In this document: positions 18,386-29,171 of the stretch, piece after piece | Layout: the number at the start of each line of letters is the position of its first letter | How positions within the stretch are numbered: the first letter of the stretch is position 1 | Origin: Phallusia fumigata | Lineage: Eukaryota > Chordata > Ascidiacea > Phlebobranchia > Ascidiidae | Assembly (NCBI GenBank): GCA_008931825.1 | Contig: QXVZ01006030.1 | Location: 1 to 29,435 of the forward strand | Reading direction: 5' to 3' | Length of the DNA: 29,435 bases | Notes under the pieces: generated by a model | Told to the model about the DNA's origin: nothing | Seen by the model: only the letters and a program-made list of their open reading frames with translations | Databases searched by the model: none | Program-made: the position numbers and the translations under genes

Positions 18386-21300
18386 AAAGAAAAATCCCAG
18401 GAGCTTACTACGTCAGTGTACATGACGCATGAATGGAAAGACGAGCGATTTCATTGGACTCCGAGTAATTACGATGGAATCACAATATGCCGCGTTCCTC
18501 CGTCAGCAGTTTGGACGCCTAGAATCATTCTTCAAAACAGGTGCTGATCCAAAGTATTCGGTACTTTGTTAAACATTGGGCCCACAGTTACTGCGATAAT
18601 CTTACACTTGGAAAGTAAAATAAAACGTTGAATAATCCGTTTACAGCAAAGACGATTCCTTTGATGTTTCTCTGATGACCAACGTTTTAATTCATCATAA
18701 CGGGAATATGGAATGGCTTCCCCCGGCATTGTACCGAAGCACTTGCACTATCGAGGTCAGTGTGCCTTAAAATAAGCTTAACATGCAGCAAGATGGCAGT
18801 CCGTGGCCGCAAATGTTCGTGTTTCAAAGTTGCATATTTCTCACAGCGAACAGCAACTTGGTAGTTACTTGTCGGTTAAATTTCAAATTAAAGGTTATAG
18901 TTTGTACCAGCCCGCTTCTTTTACCGCTTTAGGGTGGATTGATGTTCGGAAATCATTATAGACGCCCGTTCTTTGGCGTGGTCGTATTGTTTATCAAGCT
19001 AGGCGCTTTTAACGTCTTCCGTTCTTATCGTTCAATGTATCGCCTCTCAGGTTGCCTTGTTTCCGTTCGACTGGCAAAACTGCACCATGGTGTTTAGATC
19101 NAAAAAGTTGGAAAGTACTTCGTTTTCAAAACAACTCGCTCAAACGCTCACATGCTCATTGGAGGTGTTGCAAGGTATCAGTCGCACCCCATATGCCCTA
19201 ACATATTGCCGAAAAAGGGAAATATGTAGACATTATTTGCATAGAATATCGCTTTCTTTCCAACAACTAACAAAACTGAAAGCAAAACAAACGTCGTTAG
19301 AATGCCGTTGCCTAGAAAGTTCACTGGGAGAAAACCATTTGGGTAAAAGTTATTACAATGTTTTTTCTCCTTTTTATTGTGTTTTCTGGTGGACTCAGCC
19401 AATGCAAAATTTGCAAAGGGGATTCCATTTTTAAAACAAGGAACAAGTAACGCTTTGCACAAACCAATCGGAATTCTGCTAGAAACATTACGCTTGATAC
19501 ACCACATTCCACTTCCACAGCCTCCCACGAAAGTTGTCATCACAAAATCAATGGGTAAACTCGCGCAATATGGTCGGCCACACTATTGCGGTGTTCGCCA
19601 TGTTGTGTTGTCCGCTCTGTGTGTAATATTTATAAAACGTGTCGACGCCAGCTGAANGTTTACAGCAAAGACGATTCCTTTGATGTTTCTCTGATGACCA
19701 ACGTTTTAATTCATCATAACGGGAATATGGAATGGCTTCCCCCGGCATTGTACCGAAGCACTTGCACTATCGAGGTCAGTGTGCCTTAAAATAAGCTTAA
19801 CATGCAGCAAGATGGCAGTCCGTGGCCGCAAATGTTCGTGTTTCAAAGTTGCATATTTCTCACAGCGAACAGCAACTTGGTAGTTACTTGTCGGTTAAAT
19901 TTCAAATTAAAGGTTATAGTTTGTACCAGCCCGCTTCTTTTACCGCTTTAGGGTGGATTGATGTTCGGAAATCATTATAGACGCCCGTTCTTTGGCGTGG
20001 TCGTATTGTTTATCAAGCTAGGCGCTTTTAACGTCTTCCGTTCTTATCGTTCAATGTATCACCTCTCAGGTTGCCTTGTTTCCGTTCGACTGGCAAAACT
20101 GCACCATGGTGTTTAGATCAGCAACATACGACCGATCACAGATGGAAATGGGTCTTGCCTACGGTGATGAAATATACGTGGACCCCGAAGGTATGATAAA
20201 ACTGAATTAGTAAAAGATTCTTGGAGTCAAAAAACTGAATTGCCACCATATGTTTTAAAGTCGCGTAAATCTAAATGCAGCTGCGTAAGAGCTTGTTGCA
20301 ATATCTGATTCCGCGTTCGGAAATGATTTTCAAGCATTGCCCCAAATTCAGTACATACATTGCGGATGGCAAAGGGAATTTATCTGGTGGGATTCTCCCC
20401 TCACTGCAACCTCTTTCTTAGCGTTTCAACCCAACGGCGAATGGGNAAAAAGTTGGAAAGTACCTCGTTTTCAAACCAACTCACTCAAACACTCACATGC
20501 TCAATGGAGGTGTTGCAAAGTATCAGTCGCACCCCGATATGCCCTAACATACTACCGAAAAGGGAAATATGTAGACATTATTTGCATAGAATATCGCTTT
20601 CTTTTCAACAACTCACAAAACTGAAAGCAAAACAAAGGTCGTTAGAACATGTCGTTGCCTAGAAAGTTCACTGAGAGAAAACCATTTGGGTAAAAGTTAT
20701 TACAATGTTTTTCTTCTTTTTATTGTTTTCTGGTGGATTCACCTAATACAAAATTTACAGGGGATATTGTAGACCTAAACAATATTCACGTGAAGCAATG
20801 TCCTTTTTAAAACAAGGAACAAGTAACGCTTTGCACAAACTAATCGAAATTCTTGTAGAAACATTGCGCTTGATACTCCGCATTTCACTTACGCAGCCTC
20901 CCACGAAAGTTGTCATCACAAAATCAATGAGTAAACTCACGCAATATGGTCGGCCACACTATTACGGTGTTCGCGATGTTGAGTTTGTGCAATATTTATA
21001 AAACGTGTCGACGCCAGCTGAACTTGTTGTATTGATGTGTTTCTCCAGTTGTGCTACGAAGACGGGCAAGCTCGGTAACTGCACGGAAGGCGATGAGAGA
21101 TCGCACAACGTGGAAAGCTCCAAGTGAAATTCTTTTCGACCACCAGGTCTGCGATGTGTGTGTTAATTCTGTTTAAGCAATGTGGTGTGGGTTGGTCACT
21201 ATTGGGCATCTGGTAAGGTGTCGCGCAGTGCAGTGGATTCTACCCTCGTTTGATGCACCCCTTCCACTTTGCCTTTTTTTGAACTTTTTATTTCTTCCCT

Positions 21301-22322
21301 GCTCGACAAGAAGTGACATAAAATAATATTAAAATGTCTGGAAACACTGGTGTACCTCAAGAGAATACCACTGTCATCATGAATAACTTATCTATAAAGT
21401 GGAAACACCTTCTCTTAACTCACCAAATTCCGCCTTGGTTGGGAACCACTGGCGTAATAAAACAGAATTATCGCCCTCCAATTGGGATTCGGCAAACATT
21501 TAAAAACGGTGGCGCGTTTGACAAATTGCAAACGCCACGAATGCGTATTCCAAGGAATTTCACTCGAGTGTGTGAATTATACTAAGCGACAATAGAAAGT
21601 CTCAAAATATTCCGACCACACAAACAATGCGAACAAGTATCATCAAGATCAAAAGTGTTTGCTTTGTCCCAAGAGGTAAAGTTAAACGTCGTCATGATAA
21701 TGCCACATGGATTTTGCAGAAGGTTGCGTATGTGTTGTCAGTATTTGCTAATTTTCAATAGCTGCTTTCAAAAGGAAGGATATTACATTTACAAAATACT
21801 TGTCTAAAACGGAACTTTTACGGAATCCGCAGGCGGAACGCTATGGATTTCGACCTCGGCACACCAGAAACGCATACGGGTTTAGCGAAGTGAATTTATC
21901 GAATAACAAGAGTGATGACGACACACTGCTACTTCCGCCCGCTGTGCAAACCGTTCCGGATTCCCTGAAGTCGGCGGTGGAAGCGATCAACTACATCGCA
22001 CAACACAAAAAGGACGAAGACCAAAACTCCTCGGTGGGTTACGTGAAAGTGCAACCAAATACTGTACATCGATGACCGGTTAATAAAAATTCATACTTTT
22101 CATTACCCAACGAAAATTAATCACTCTATTTGAAACCAAGACTCTAGGTTTTGCTGCATTTGACATTTTCTTGCTCCACAGTCCCAGGACGATTGGGCTT
22201 ACGTCGCTCGCGTGCTCGACTACACCCTCTTGTGGCTGTACTGCGCGACCTTCTGCCTCGGGACGCTCGCCTTCTTTCTTCAAACAACTTTTGCCGACTA
22301 TCCTCAACCTCTTACAGGGTAG
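18386..22322 (+). CDS. Nicotinic acetylcholine receptor subunit, plus strand, scrambled and incomplete
   Basis: Recognised exons are 4 (18386-18540), 5 (18647-18755), 6 (cut at 19100), then repeated 5 (19666-19774) and 6 (20070-20190), start of 7 (20422-20445, cut), 10 (21049-21146), 11 (21833-22033) and 12 (22182-22322). They encode the extracellular binding domain with [24 protein letters not shown] and a perfect 13-residue Cys loop ending FPFDWQNC, the FQPNGEW segment, a cytoplasmic amphipathic helix, and TM4 after [13 protein letters not shown]. Exon lengths 155, 109 and 121 equal those of the minus-strand paralogue. TM1-TM3 and the signal exon are missing because of N joins at 18040 and 20446, not through visible mutation. 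As a ligand-gated cation channel subunit it would act at the plasma membrane, probably of muscle. Confidence 0.85.
18639..19100 (+). repeat. Duplicated block of receptor exons, copy 1
   Basis: Matches 19658-20119 base for base except one seen difference (G at 19042, A at 20061). Copy 1 stops abruptly at the N at 19101 inside exon 6. This is the signature of redundant contigs laid end to end rather than a true tandem duplication. Confidence 0.9.
19101..19101. other. Single N join inside exon 6
   Basis: Exon 6 breaks after the codon region for CTMVFR and continues with intron-like sequence that belongs just before exon 10. Confidence 0.8.
19102..19656 (+). repeat. Displaced intron copy (second haplotype)
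   Basis: Aligns with 20447-21022 with many substitutions and small indels. In the second copy this sequence runs directly into the acceptor of exon 10. Here it runs into an N and then the exon-5 acceptor, so it is probably an allele of the exon 9-10 intron inserted in the wrong place. Confidence 0.8.
19657..19657. other. Single N join
   Basis: Joins the displaced intron copy to the second copy of the exon-5 block. Confidence 0.8.
19658..20119 (+). repeat. Duplicated block of receptor exons, copy 2
   Basis: Counterpart of 18639-19100, but it continues intact through exon 6 to its donor at 20191 and on to exon 7. Confidence 0.9.
20446..20446. other. Single N join inside exon 7
   Basis: Exon 7 breaks right after the PNGEW codons. 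The exons for TM1, TM2, TM3 and the first part of the cytoplasmic loop are lost at this point. Confidence 0.8.
20447..21022 (+). repeat. Intron sequence before exon 10 (first haplotype)
   Basis: Homologue of 19102-19656 with an extra insertion near 20760-20797. It leads into TTTCTCCAG, the acceptor of exon 10 at 21049. Confidence 0.75.
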
Positions 22323-22908
22323 AGCACTTAAGGTGTTACAGTAAAACTGTTTGGATTTTAAAAGTGTCGTTGTAACGAAGAGAATTTGTGCTCTGGTGAA
22401 AGCCAGACAGTCGAAATGAAAAGTGGTATCTTTTTGCGATTTGATCCAAATTTCAAAGCAGAAACGTTTTATTGGTATTGCTTTTCCATCGCTAATATTT
22501 TTCTTGTTTTGTTTGCATTTTTGGTTAAATCATCCTTGATTTGTTGTCTATTTTATTGCCTTAAAATACAAAACTCGTTTCTTTATTTTTTTGCGAAGAA
22601 TTTTTTTTAAAAACCAGCTACTAATTTTGTTTCACGGGGTTCGAACCCAAAACGCTCCCAAGTACGAATCCGAAACAGATTTTCTCATTTTGTTTCAACT
22701 TATTGGGTCAAGTGAACAAACAAAACCCGTCGGCTCAACAGCGTCATCTCACGGAATCCTTTGGCAGGCTGACCATTACCACTGCTAAAAGTTCCATTGG
22801 CCAATTTTTGTCATTGATAACACAATATTTTGTCACATCATGCAAACAATGTGTAAAACCCGTGTTTTCAAATGCATTTGTATAAGTATCTGTGCAAATG
22901 TTGTAGAG
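22323..22908. other. Spacer between the convergent receptor genes
   Basis: AT-rich 3' flanks of both genes. On the minus strand AATAAA occurs at 22582-22587 and 22552-22557, fitting a 320-360-base 3' leader-out for the minus gene. No AATAAA was seen for the plus gene. A palindromic GGGTTCGAACCC near 22637 has no tRNA around it. Confidence 0.5.
22552..22587 (-). terminator. Polyadenylation signals of the minus-strand receptor gene
   Basis: Two AATAAA motifs on the minus strand (22582-22587 and 22552-22557) are the first ones downstream of the stop codon at 22909. Confidence 0.45.
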
Positions 22909-25900
22909 TCAACCGGTTTTCTCCGGATATTTTGCGGTGACAATGCGGAAATAATATCCGATGAGCCCGACGTAGGTCATCGCAAGATAAACCCAGAAAA
23001 GCAGGCGATCCAGCACAAAGGCGAGGTACGCCCATTCGTCGGTTGCCTATGGTGCAAAACAATAGTTTAAAGGAAAAAGGGTCGTGTGAAAAACAAAAAA
23101 CACTACTCCTATGTTTTGAAAAAATTTATCTCTTTGGGACAGCCAAATTTAATAACTCCACATTTATGACGAAAAACATGACGTCCTTGGTATTGCGTTT
23201 GTAGCAACAGAAATCCGCAAGCAATTTAAATAAACAAACATACGTCCTCGACATAACAAATGACAGCACAAATGTGTCGTGCGACGAGTAGAAACAAAAA
23301 AGCAAAACTGGATGTATACCATGTAAAACGCAAGGATGGCAGTACGTGCGTATTGACTTGTGCGTACCACGTACCTCGTTAGGAAGAGCGTACCTTACCA
23401 CCGTACCGTACCTTTGGAAGATGTTTGCTGCGTACCGTACTGTACCAACGTAAGGATCCTACCGCCATCTATTGTAAAGGATAGGAAACGGTGCGGTACG
23501 TATTAAGATTAGTGTACCACGTACCTCGCTGCGAAGGGCGTGCCGTACCACTGTATCGTACCTTTTAATGATTTTTGCTGCGTACCATAGCGTACCAACG
23601 TACCGCACTGCCATCCTTGTTTATAGGAAGAACCACAACAAACATTAATTTGATTTCGAGACACACACGCCACTTACGATTTCTTTTTCACGATCAAACT
23701 TCACGTGACCTGTGACGTATTGGATGAAGTTTAAAGTTGGACGCAGGTGATGCGGGGCGTGTTTTACTGATGCCGGAACAGCTGTTAGATCAGCCAATCT
23801 GTCACGTGACTGGCCGAAACGCGGTTGAAATCCTAGTCTCTGTGCCTGTTTGTTACGGTAATTATATTATTTAACGAGGTCCGATTTGGCATAACTAGAG
23901 AATGAGGTTTACCTGATTTTCATACAGTATGCTTCCAGCAGTTTTGTCAGAAATATATCCGTGTACATTCACTTTTTTGTTTACACCATTATCTGCAAAA
24001 AACAAGTCGTATTCCTGTTTACTGTCGTTAGATTTGCCACCCGGTACGTTTTAGGGTCATATAGGTTCAAGTGACAACACCACGGACACAAAACCGGGAG
24101 CCATGTCCTATCACAAAATTAGTTGGGGGACTTATAATCATCTGACCCCCCATTATTTTAAATAGTTTGTTTCAAAAAGAGATATCATGAAAGAGTTGTG
24201 GCGGTAAACATTTTTTACACTTCAACTTTTGCACCAATTAAGGGATCGACGGAATTTAGGGTTGTCTCGGTCAAAGAGTAACCCACTTTAAGTAACATAA
24301 AAATATGTACAGTGACGTCTTAACTTTTTGCAAGTCGATGTGACGTCATCCAACAACAAATATTCACATAGGTCAAAACTTAGTCGTCTCCAAAAGCGTC
24401 AATGGTTTTGCGCAACTGAGGAAAAGGCTAAAAACCTGCTCGCTTTTTGCTGTTGGTAGAAGTCCACTTTAAGTCCGGTTGGTCCAATCCAAGAAGTGGT
24501 CCGATGACGTTGAACACAACTTTTCTTAAACGCCGAGGCATCTTATGCGTCGTGTCGGAACGAAAGTGAAAGTTATATACGAAGACGCTGATAAATAAAA
24601 AGGTATGAAGCTTATAAACAAATAAGATTATGTTTCTACCGCAGCAACAATGACCCTCACCAGCATAAAATGCAGAAGGAAAGAAGAGTCATTGTGAAAA
24701 GAATGTATGATGCAAACAAAGGCACAGCTAACGAGGTCGAGGGCATGACTTGGGCCAGCAGAAAAATGAAAACAGTGTAGCCTAGCAACAAGGAAATGGC
24801 CAAAGATATCTTTTCTCCTAAACGGCAAGATTGACAGCATTAGTCGGTATCCGCTAAAACCTTTTTTCTGAGTGGGCTTTTATAAGTTGGAACTTACCTG
24901 CCACTACAGGAAGATAAAATACAAAGCAGGCCAACAGTGAGAGCATAACACAGGGTAGGACGAGGTTCATGATGTAGAATTGCGGCTTGCGTTTGATAAT
25001 CACGTTGATGCTGACTTTTTGAAAACGTTCGTCTGAGTTTTGAGGCAAGATCGTAATTGGTTTCTGAAGCAAATCCCATTCGCCGTTAGGCACGAAGGCT
25101 GCAAGGTTACATTATTTCATTGCTTGATCAAAAACTTACTGAACTTAAGCTTTCCGAATCGAAATGTTCCCAAACCCTGTACCTTACAGCAGTCGTGTCT
25201 AGCAGTCTTTGTACATTGTTCACTGTCTTTAGCGAACACGTCCTAATTTGCCGCCTTTAATGGTGACGTAACAATGCCTGTAAAACTTACCTCTTCGAAA
25301 CGTAAGGCTGTTAGAGAACAGATGAGTTTTTAATACTAAATACAAAATGAAACATTGTACGTTGTAGCCTAATGCCTAAAAGCATATGGATGTATTTGTG
25401 CCGTATTTGTGTAGTATACCGTTGTCGTCTACTACAATCTCATTGGTGTAAACGTAGTCAAACGTCATTTGTGACTGGTCGTAGTCAGAAGAACGGAAGA
25501 GAAGAGAACAGTTTTGCCAATCAAATGGAAACATTGCCATCTAAAAAAACAACAGAACGATAATTTATGAACTTATAAAAAACGATATTGTCTTTTGATA
25601 ATACACAACGTACCGACATAGAGCACGAACTCCTGTATATAGCGGGTGGAAGCCACTCGATAAGGCCATCAAACCAAACCAGTGCATTCACTCTGAGACT
25701 TTCTTGCATGTGTCTAATTTGGCTGGAACACAGTTACAATTTAGTCAATTTCAATCCACAACTATCCAGAACTAATATTTGTGCAACTTTTCTCAAAACT
25801 AATATCAACCTAGCCTTAACGGCCAATGTCTTGTCACCAGCTGCACTGATGAGAGACCTTACAAGTCGAAACAGTGTGCACTGTCTGCTGCTCACCCAAT

Positions 25901-26603
25901 CATTGCAATGGCTCTTAGCTATTGTAATATCAACCTGTTTTCCAAAATTATTTTTGGAGACCAGATGTTGTCCACAGCGATTCTCGTCACATTTATGCCG
26001 TCATAACTGGAAGGTTCCCAGGTCAATCGTAAATCTCTCCATGAATAGGTCATATACACCGACGTGGTCAAAACCTCAGATTTTGCATCCTGCAAAACGT
26101 TGCAAAAGTGGAGATCAGGCTTAACCAAGATGATTACTATGTTATTGTCGTAAAAACAATACTGAAAGAGTTTGAAAGTCATAACCAGAAAAGTTTATTT
26201 TTGCTTACCACACTTATTATTTGTAGAAGAGTCATTCCTATTTTTACTATTGTGGCCTGGTTATTTTGTCTTGGTATGATCTGCACGTAAAATAGGTTAA
26301 CTTTCCAAGGGTCAAACCGTCAGCATACTGGTATAAGCACTAAACATGCAAATATTGTCTGTTCGAAAACCTAAAGCAAAATATTGACACCTTGGTATTG
26401 TAGTCGCGTAGTACATCGGAAACGAGCTGGGCCTCTGTAGAAAAAGGTGTCTTCCTGTTGGCAGCAACTTGTAGAAACAACAACCATGCGACGGCGATCT
26501 TTTCTAAGTTGAAGTGACACTTGTACAACAAAAACACATTTCCGCATAGACTTTAAAACTTACCTACAAAGCGAATGCGTCCTAGTTGCCCCGCCACACC
26601 CAT
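22909..26603 (-). CDS. Nicotinic acetylcholine receptor non-alpha subunit, complete, 12 exons
   Basis: Exons 26564-26603, 26391-26503, 26209-26280, 25935-26089, 25614-25722, 25420-25540, 24898-25098, 24661-24817, 24436-24587, 23913-23992, 23678-23845 and 22909-23046 join in phase: 1506 bases, 501 residues, the usual family length. The start ATG (26603) opens a signal peptide with core [13 protein letters not shown]. The Cys loop is Cys160-Cys174 around FPFDWQN. TM1 is ~244-266, TM2 ~273-296 after Gly-Glu-Lys (cation-selective type), TM3 ~304-328, and TM4 ~468-490 after [12 protein letters not shown]. Between Trp211 and TM1 there is no cysteine pair, so it is a beta/gamma/delta/epsilon-like subunit that needs alpha partners. 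It lies tail to tail with its plus-strand paralogue. It is probably muscle-expressed, which is inferred. Confidence 0.93.
23331..23619. mobile_element. GTACC-rich MITE in the last intron of the receptor gene
   Basis: The best preserved member of the family: 289 bases with 13-base perfect terminal inverted repeats CAAGGATGGCAGT and ACTGCCATCCTTG. The interior has two repeats of a GTACCACGTACCTCG...TTTGCTGCGTACC module. It lies wholly within the intron between exons 11 and 12 (23047-23677). No clear target duplication was seen. Confidence 0.75.
24341..24348. promoter_or_regulatory. CRE octamer in a receptor intron
   Basis: Perfect TGACGTCA in the intron between exons 9 and 10 of the minus-strand receptor gene. 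Function unknown. Confidence 0.3.
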
Positions 26604-28588
26604 TTTCCCAAAAGGACAGGTATAAAGTTAGTGTATTATGAGATAATTCTGAACTGCGAATTTGTACATCTGAATCACTTCACAGAGAAGAACAGTGTGT
26701 TGTTGCCTGACCAGTAGCTGTAGGTCGTGCCTTCTTTACAATAAAGGTTGACGATCAACCACAAACGAACTGTTGATGGTCTTTGCTAGACGCGCTAAAT
26801 CTAATAAATCTCTTGGGACATGCGAACTTCAACATCATTAAATACAGCTGCCAGTGGTGCTGAATAGCAACACGCCCTACACAAACCTCTCAATGAAACA
26901 AAGTATTTTGGTTACTACAGTTTGTACAACAAAAAACAACGCATGTTATAACCGTTTTCATATCAAAGATCAGCATTTGATGCTTTAAAGTCTCCATACT
27001 ATATGCGTGATTAACTTGCAGACATGCTTCGTTTTAATCCGAACCCTGGTAGTGCCGTTTTGCGCACATTTCCCTCTCATGGTTTTACATCACAAAAAAT
27101 GTTTATTTCGCCATAGCACACACGAAGCGTTAAATATTATTAACAAGCAGTGTGGCCGCAGAAAACAACCGCCCTTAACGCCCTCAGGTGTAAGTCGAAG
27201 TTGCATGCAGTTGCCGGTGAGTGGCGCTGTTGGCTTCAAGCAAGACGAATTGCGCAAGGCAGAAAAGTAGAAGTTACGCAAGAGTATTGTGTTCCTATGG
27301 CGCGAGTAATACTAGAAAATAAACGCAAGTCACAAAAGGCGTCACAAAACCGAAGACAGAAAACATGGTAAGCGTTTCGCTGCAAGTTGTCATCGTTAAA
27401 GCAAAACATCTCTCCGAATTAGTGGGTGTATCAGGATACGCATAGCAACAAAGAACATATACGTGAACAAGAGTAAAGCGTCCCGTCAGACGCACATTTT
27501 GTAACTTCACGTCTCTTTAACCCAACACAGCAAGAATTGTATCTTTGGGAGTCGGCCCTTACAAATCCGACCTGGTTCAAGGCAAAGTGTTGGGTCGCAG
27601 GGCGCCACCGCGTGGAAAAAGAAAATCCGCCGGGAGCAGCAGTTTTGTTCCCCGGCGGCACAAGGGTAGCAGATAAATAAGACTAAACGAGAAAAAGAGT
27701 GACATGAGGGCAAAAGGCAAACGTATGGCTCGGAGACAAAACAAAATCGCAAACTAGAAAATCTCAGCGATGACGCGGCACGAGAACGGTCACGTGACGT
27801 GTCGTTTTAGTCACGTGAAGAGGTGTGACCTGGAAAAACAATCACGAGAATCATTTTTGACGTTTGTCACCAAAAGTGAAATACCCTGCAATGGGTCCGT
27901 TCAATTAACGTGAGTCAGAAAAAAAACACATTCGGGTGCAAATATAATCACGTCGAAGCCAAATTCGACTGGATATGCAAAATCAAAACCCACAGCATAC
28001 GTCATTTCAACACAACGGCTAGGCGAGGTTGGAACGCATAAACAGCTGTGAAACGTAGCGATAAGCTATAAGTAGTTATCAAAGTCACTCATTGACCAAA
28101 GCAATGTATGCGTCATAGTTTCACACTTGTGCCAACAACTACCTGAGCAATGTCAATTTTAAATTTGTCGCCTTTAAATATTTGATATATTTGGCACATC
28201 CAGCAGAAGACATATTTTTAGGTTATGAAACCTGCTGGCTTGCGGAGTCGGATTCAGATTTCACTTTCGCTTTTGTGAAAACCCAGGACAAAGCTGGAAA
28301 TTTAACAACCTTTCCAACAAACGACGGTATAATTTGTAAAATCAACGACTAAGCAGTTTTGATATGCAACCACTGTTGACCCGCTGCAACTTCGCCTCAT
28401 GAAAATCGAACAATCCATGCTTGCGCAGAGGACAACAAACCAAAAATATTTCCTATACCGCCCTTTTTTCAACAAGCGGGAATCGAGATGAGACAAAACG
28501 CTTTAGCGCTGTCTTTATCTTAAGAGATTGATAACAACGCAAATGAGACCGAAATGACGTCACAAGTCTCGCGCTTGAGGTGAAGTCA
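26604..28588. other. Intergenic region upstream of the minus-strand receptor gene
   Basis: About 2 kb between the receptor start codon and the end of the TBP-like gene. It contains E-boxes CATCTG (26667) and CAGCTG (26845), a pair of CACGTG sites near 27.8 kb and a CRE TGACGTCA at 28555-28562. Open frames here are short, lack domain content and are not accepted as genes. Confidence 0.45.
27789..27817. promoter_or_regulatory. Paired CACGTG E-boxes
   Basis: The palindrome GTCACGTGAC (27789-27798) and a second GTCACGTGAA (CACGTG 27812-27817) are 21 bases apart centre to centre, two helical turns. These match binding sites of USF/MITF/TFE-class bHLH-zip factors. Which gene they serve is unclear. 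Confidence 0.35.
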
Positions 28589-29171
28589 TCAACTAAGATC
28601 TTCGTTGTCGCTTGGCAAAGCGTCTTCGAAGTCTCCCCAGTGATTTGGGCGATCAAACCTAAAGGTGAACAATACAGTTGAGATTTTTGAAAATACAAGA
28701 AATTTAAGAGTTTTTAGCTTCCTATATTGTACAACAGTTGGTGTGATGGTTTTTGAAATAGCGATAAATGTTAAACGCAAATAAGCTGCTTTTATTGCAT
28801 ACTCTGTAGTCTGACACGAAACGTCTCAAGCCACATATGTTGGCACACGCATAATTGTCATACAAAGGCCAAACTAGACTATTAAAGCCGTGTTTGGTGA
28901 GAAACAAAGTACTCATTATTTGTTCTAGAATTAACCGATCAAGAATAACTTAATCACGCTAAAAACTACACTTGTTTTACAAACATAGATGTGGGGCTCT
29001 CACACTTACTTGTAAAACGGCTTGAACGATGGGTAAATTTGTTTGACAGCATCATTAGCGCGTTGGACAGATCGGGCGGTCACAGTAACTGAACCCGTAG
29101 AAAATATTTTCAGCGTCGCCTTCAGATCATTGATCCTGTACGTGACGCCTGGGTGGAGTTCCGGTTCGTAA
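28589..29171 (-). CDS. TBPL1: TBP-like factor (TBPL1/TRF2/TLF), last two exons
   Basis: Exon 29010-29171 begins after an acceptor TTACGTCACCAG and encodes the second half of the TBP core fold: YEPELHPGVTYRI, LKATLKIFSTGSVTVT and AVKQIYPSFKPFYK. The EPELHP and IFSTGS strings are those of TBP-like factor rather than TBP, which has DPELFP and IFVSGK there. The donor GTAAGTG at 29009 and the acceptor CACCTTTAG join in phase to exon 28589-28658, an acidic tail with HWGDFEDALP and a stop. The protein binds TFIIA/TFIIB and drives TATA-less transcription in metazoans. The 5' exons lie beyond the right edge. Confidence 0.9.

Noticed and set aside
19057..19434. 125-codon frame running across the N at 19101
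   Set aside because: It fuses the start of receptor exon 6 to displaced intron sequence; the continuation is an artefact of the join.
18639..20119. True tandem duplication of receptor exons 5-6
   Set aside because: Near identity, a single N at each boundary and a displaced allele of a downstream intron between the copies fit an assembly artefact better.
21334..21585. 83-codon plus-strand open frame starting with ATG
   Set aside because: It sits in the intron between receptor exons 10 and 11, has no receptor similarity, and is not needed for phase, since exon 10 ends and exon 11 starts in phase 0.
22637..22648. GGGTTCGAACCC resembling a tRNA T-arm
   Set aside because: It is a 12-base palindrome. 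No A box or acceptor stem is present on either strand within tRNA distance.
25588..26124. 178-codon plus-strand open frame
   Set aside because: Antisense of receptor exons 4 and 5 and their intron; the minus-strand reading is clearly the real one.
27007..27371. Plus-strand frames after an acceptor-like CTTGCAG at about 27020
   Set aside because: Short, no recognisable motif, and the downstream donor-like site does not keep any frame open.
27431..27752. Cys-rich minus-strand frames of 76-81 codons
   Set aside because: No signal peptide, no splice context, and composition follows the local base content.
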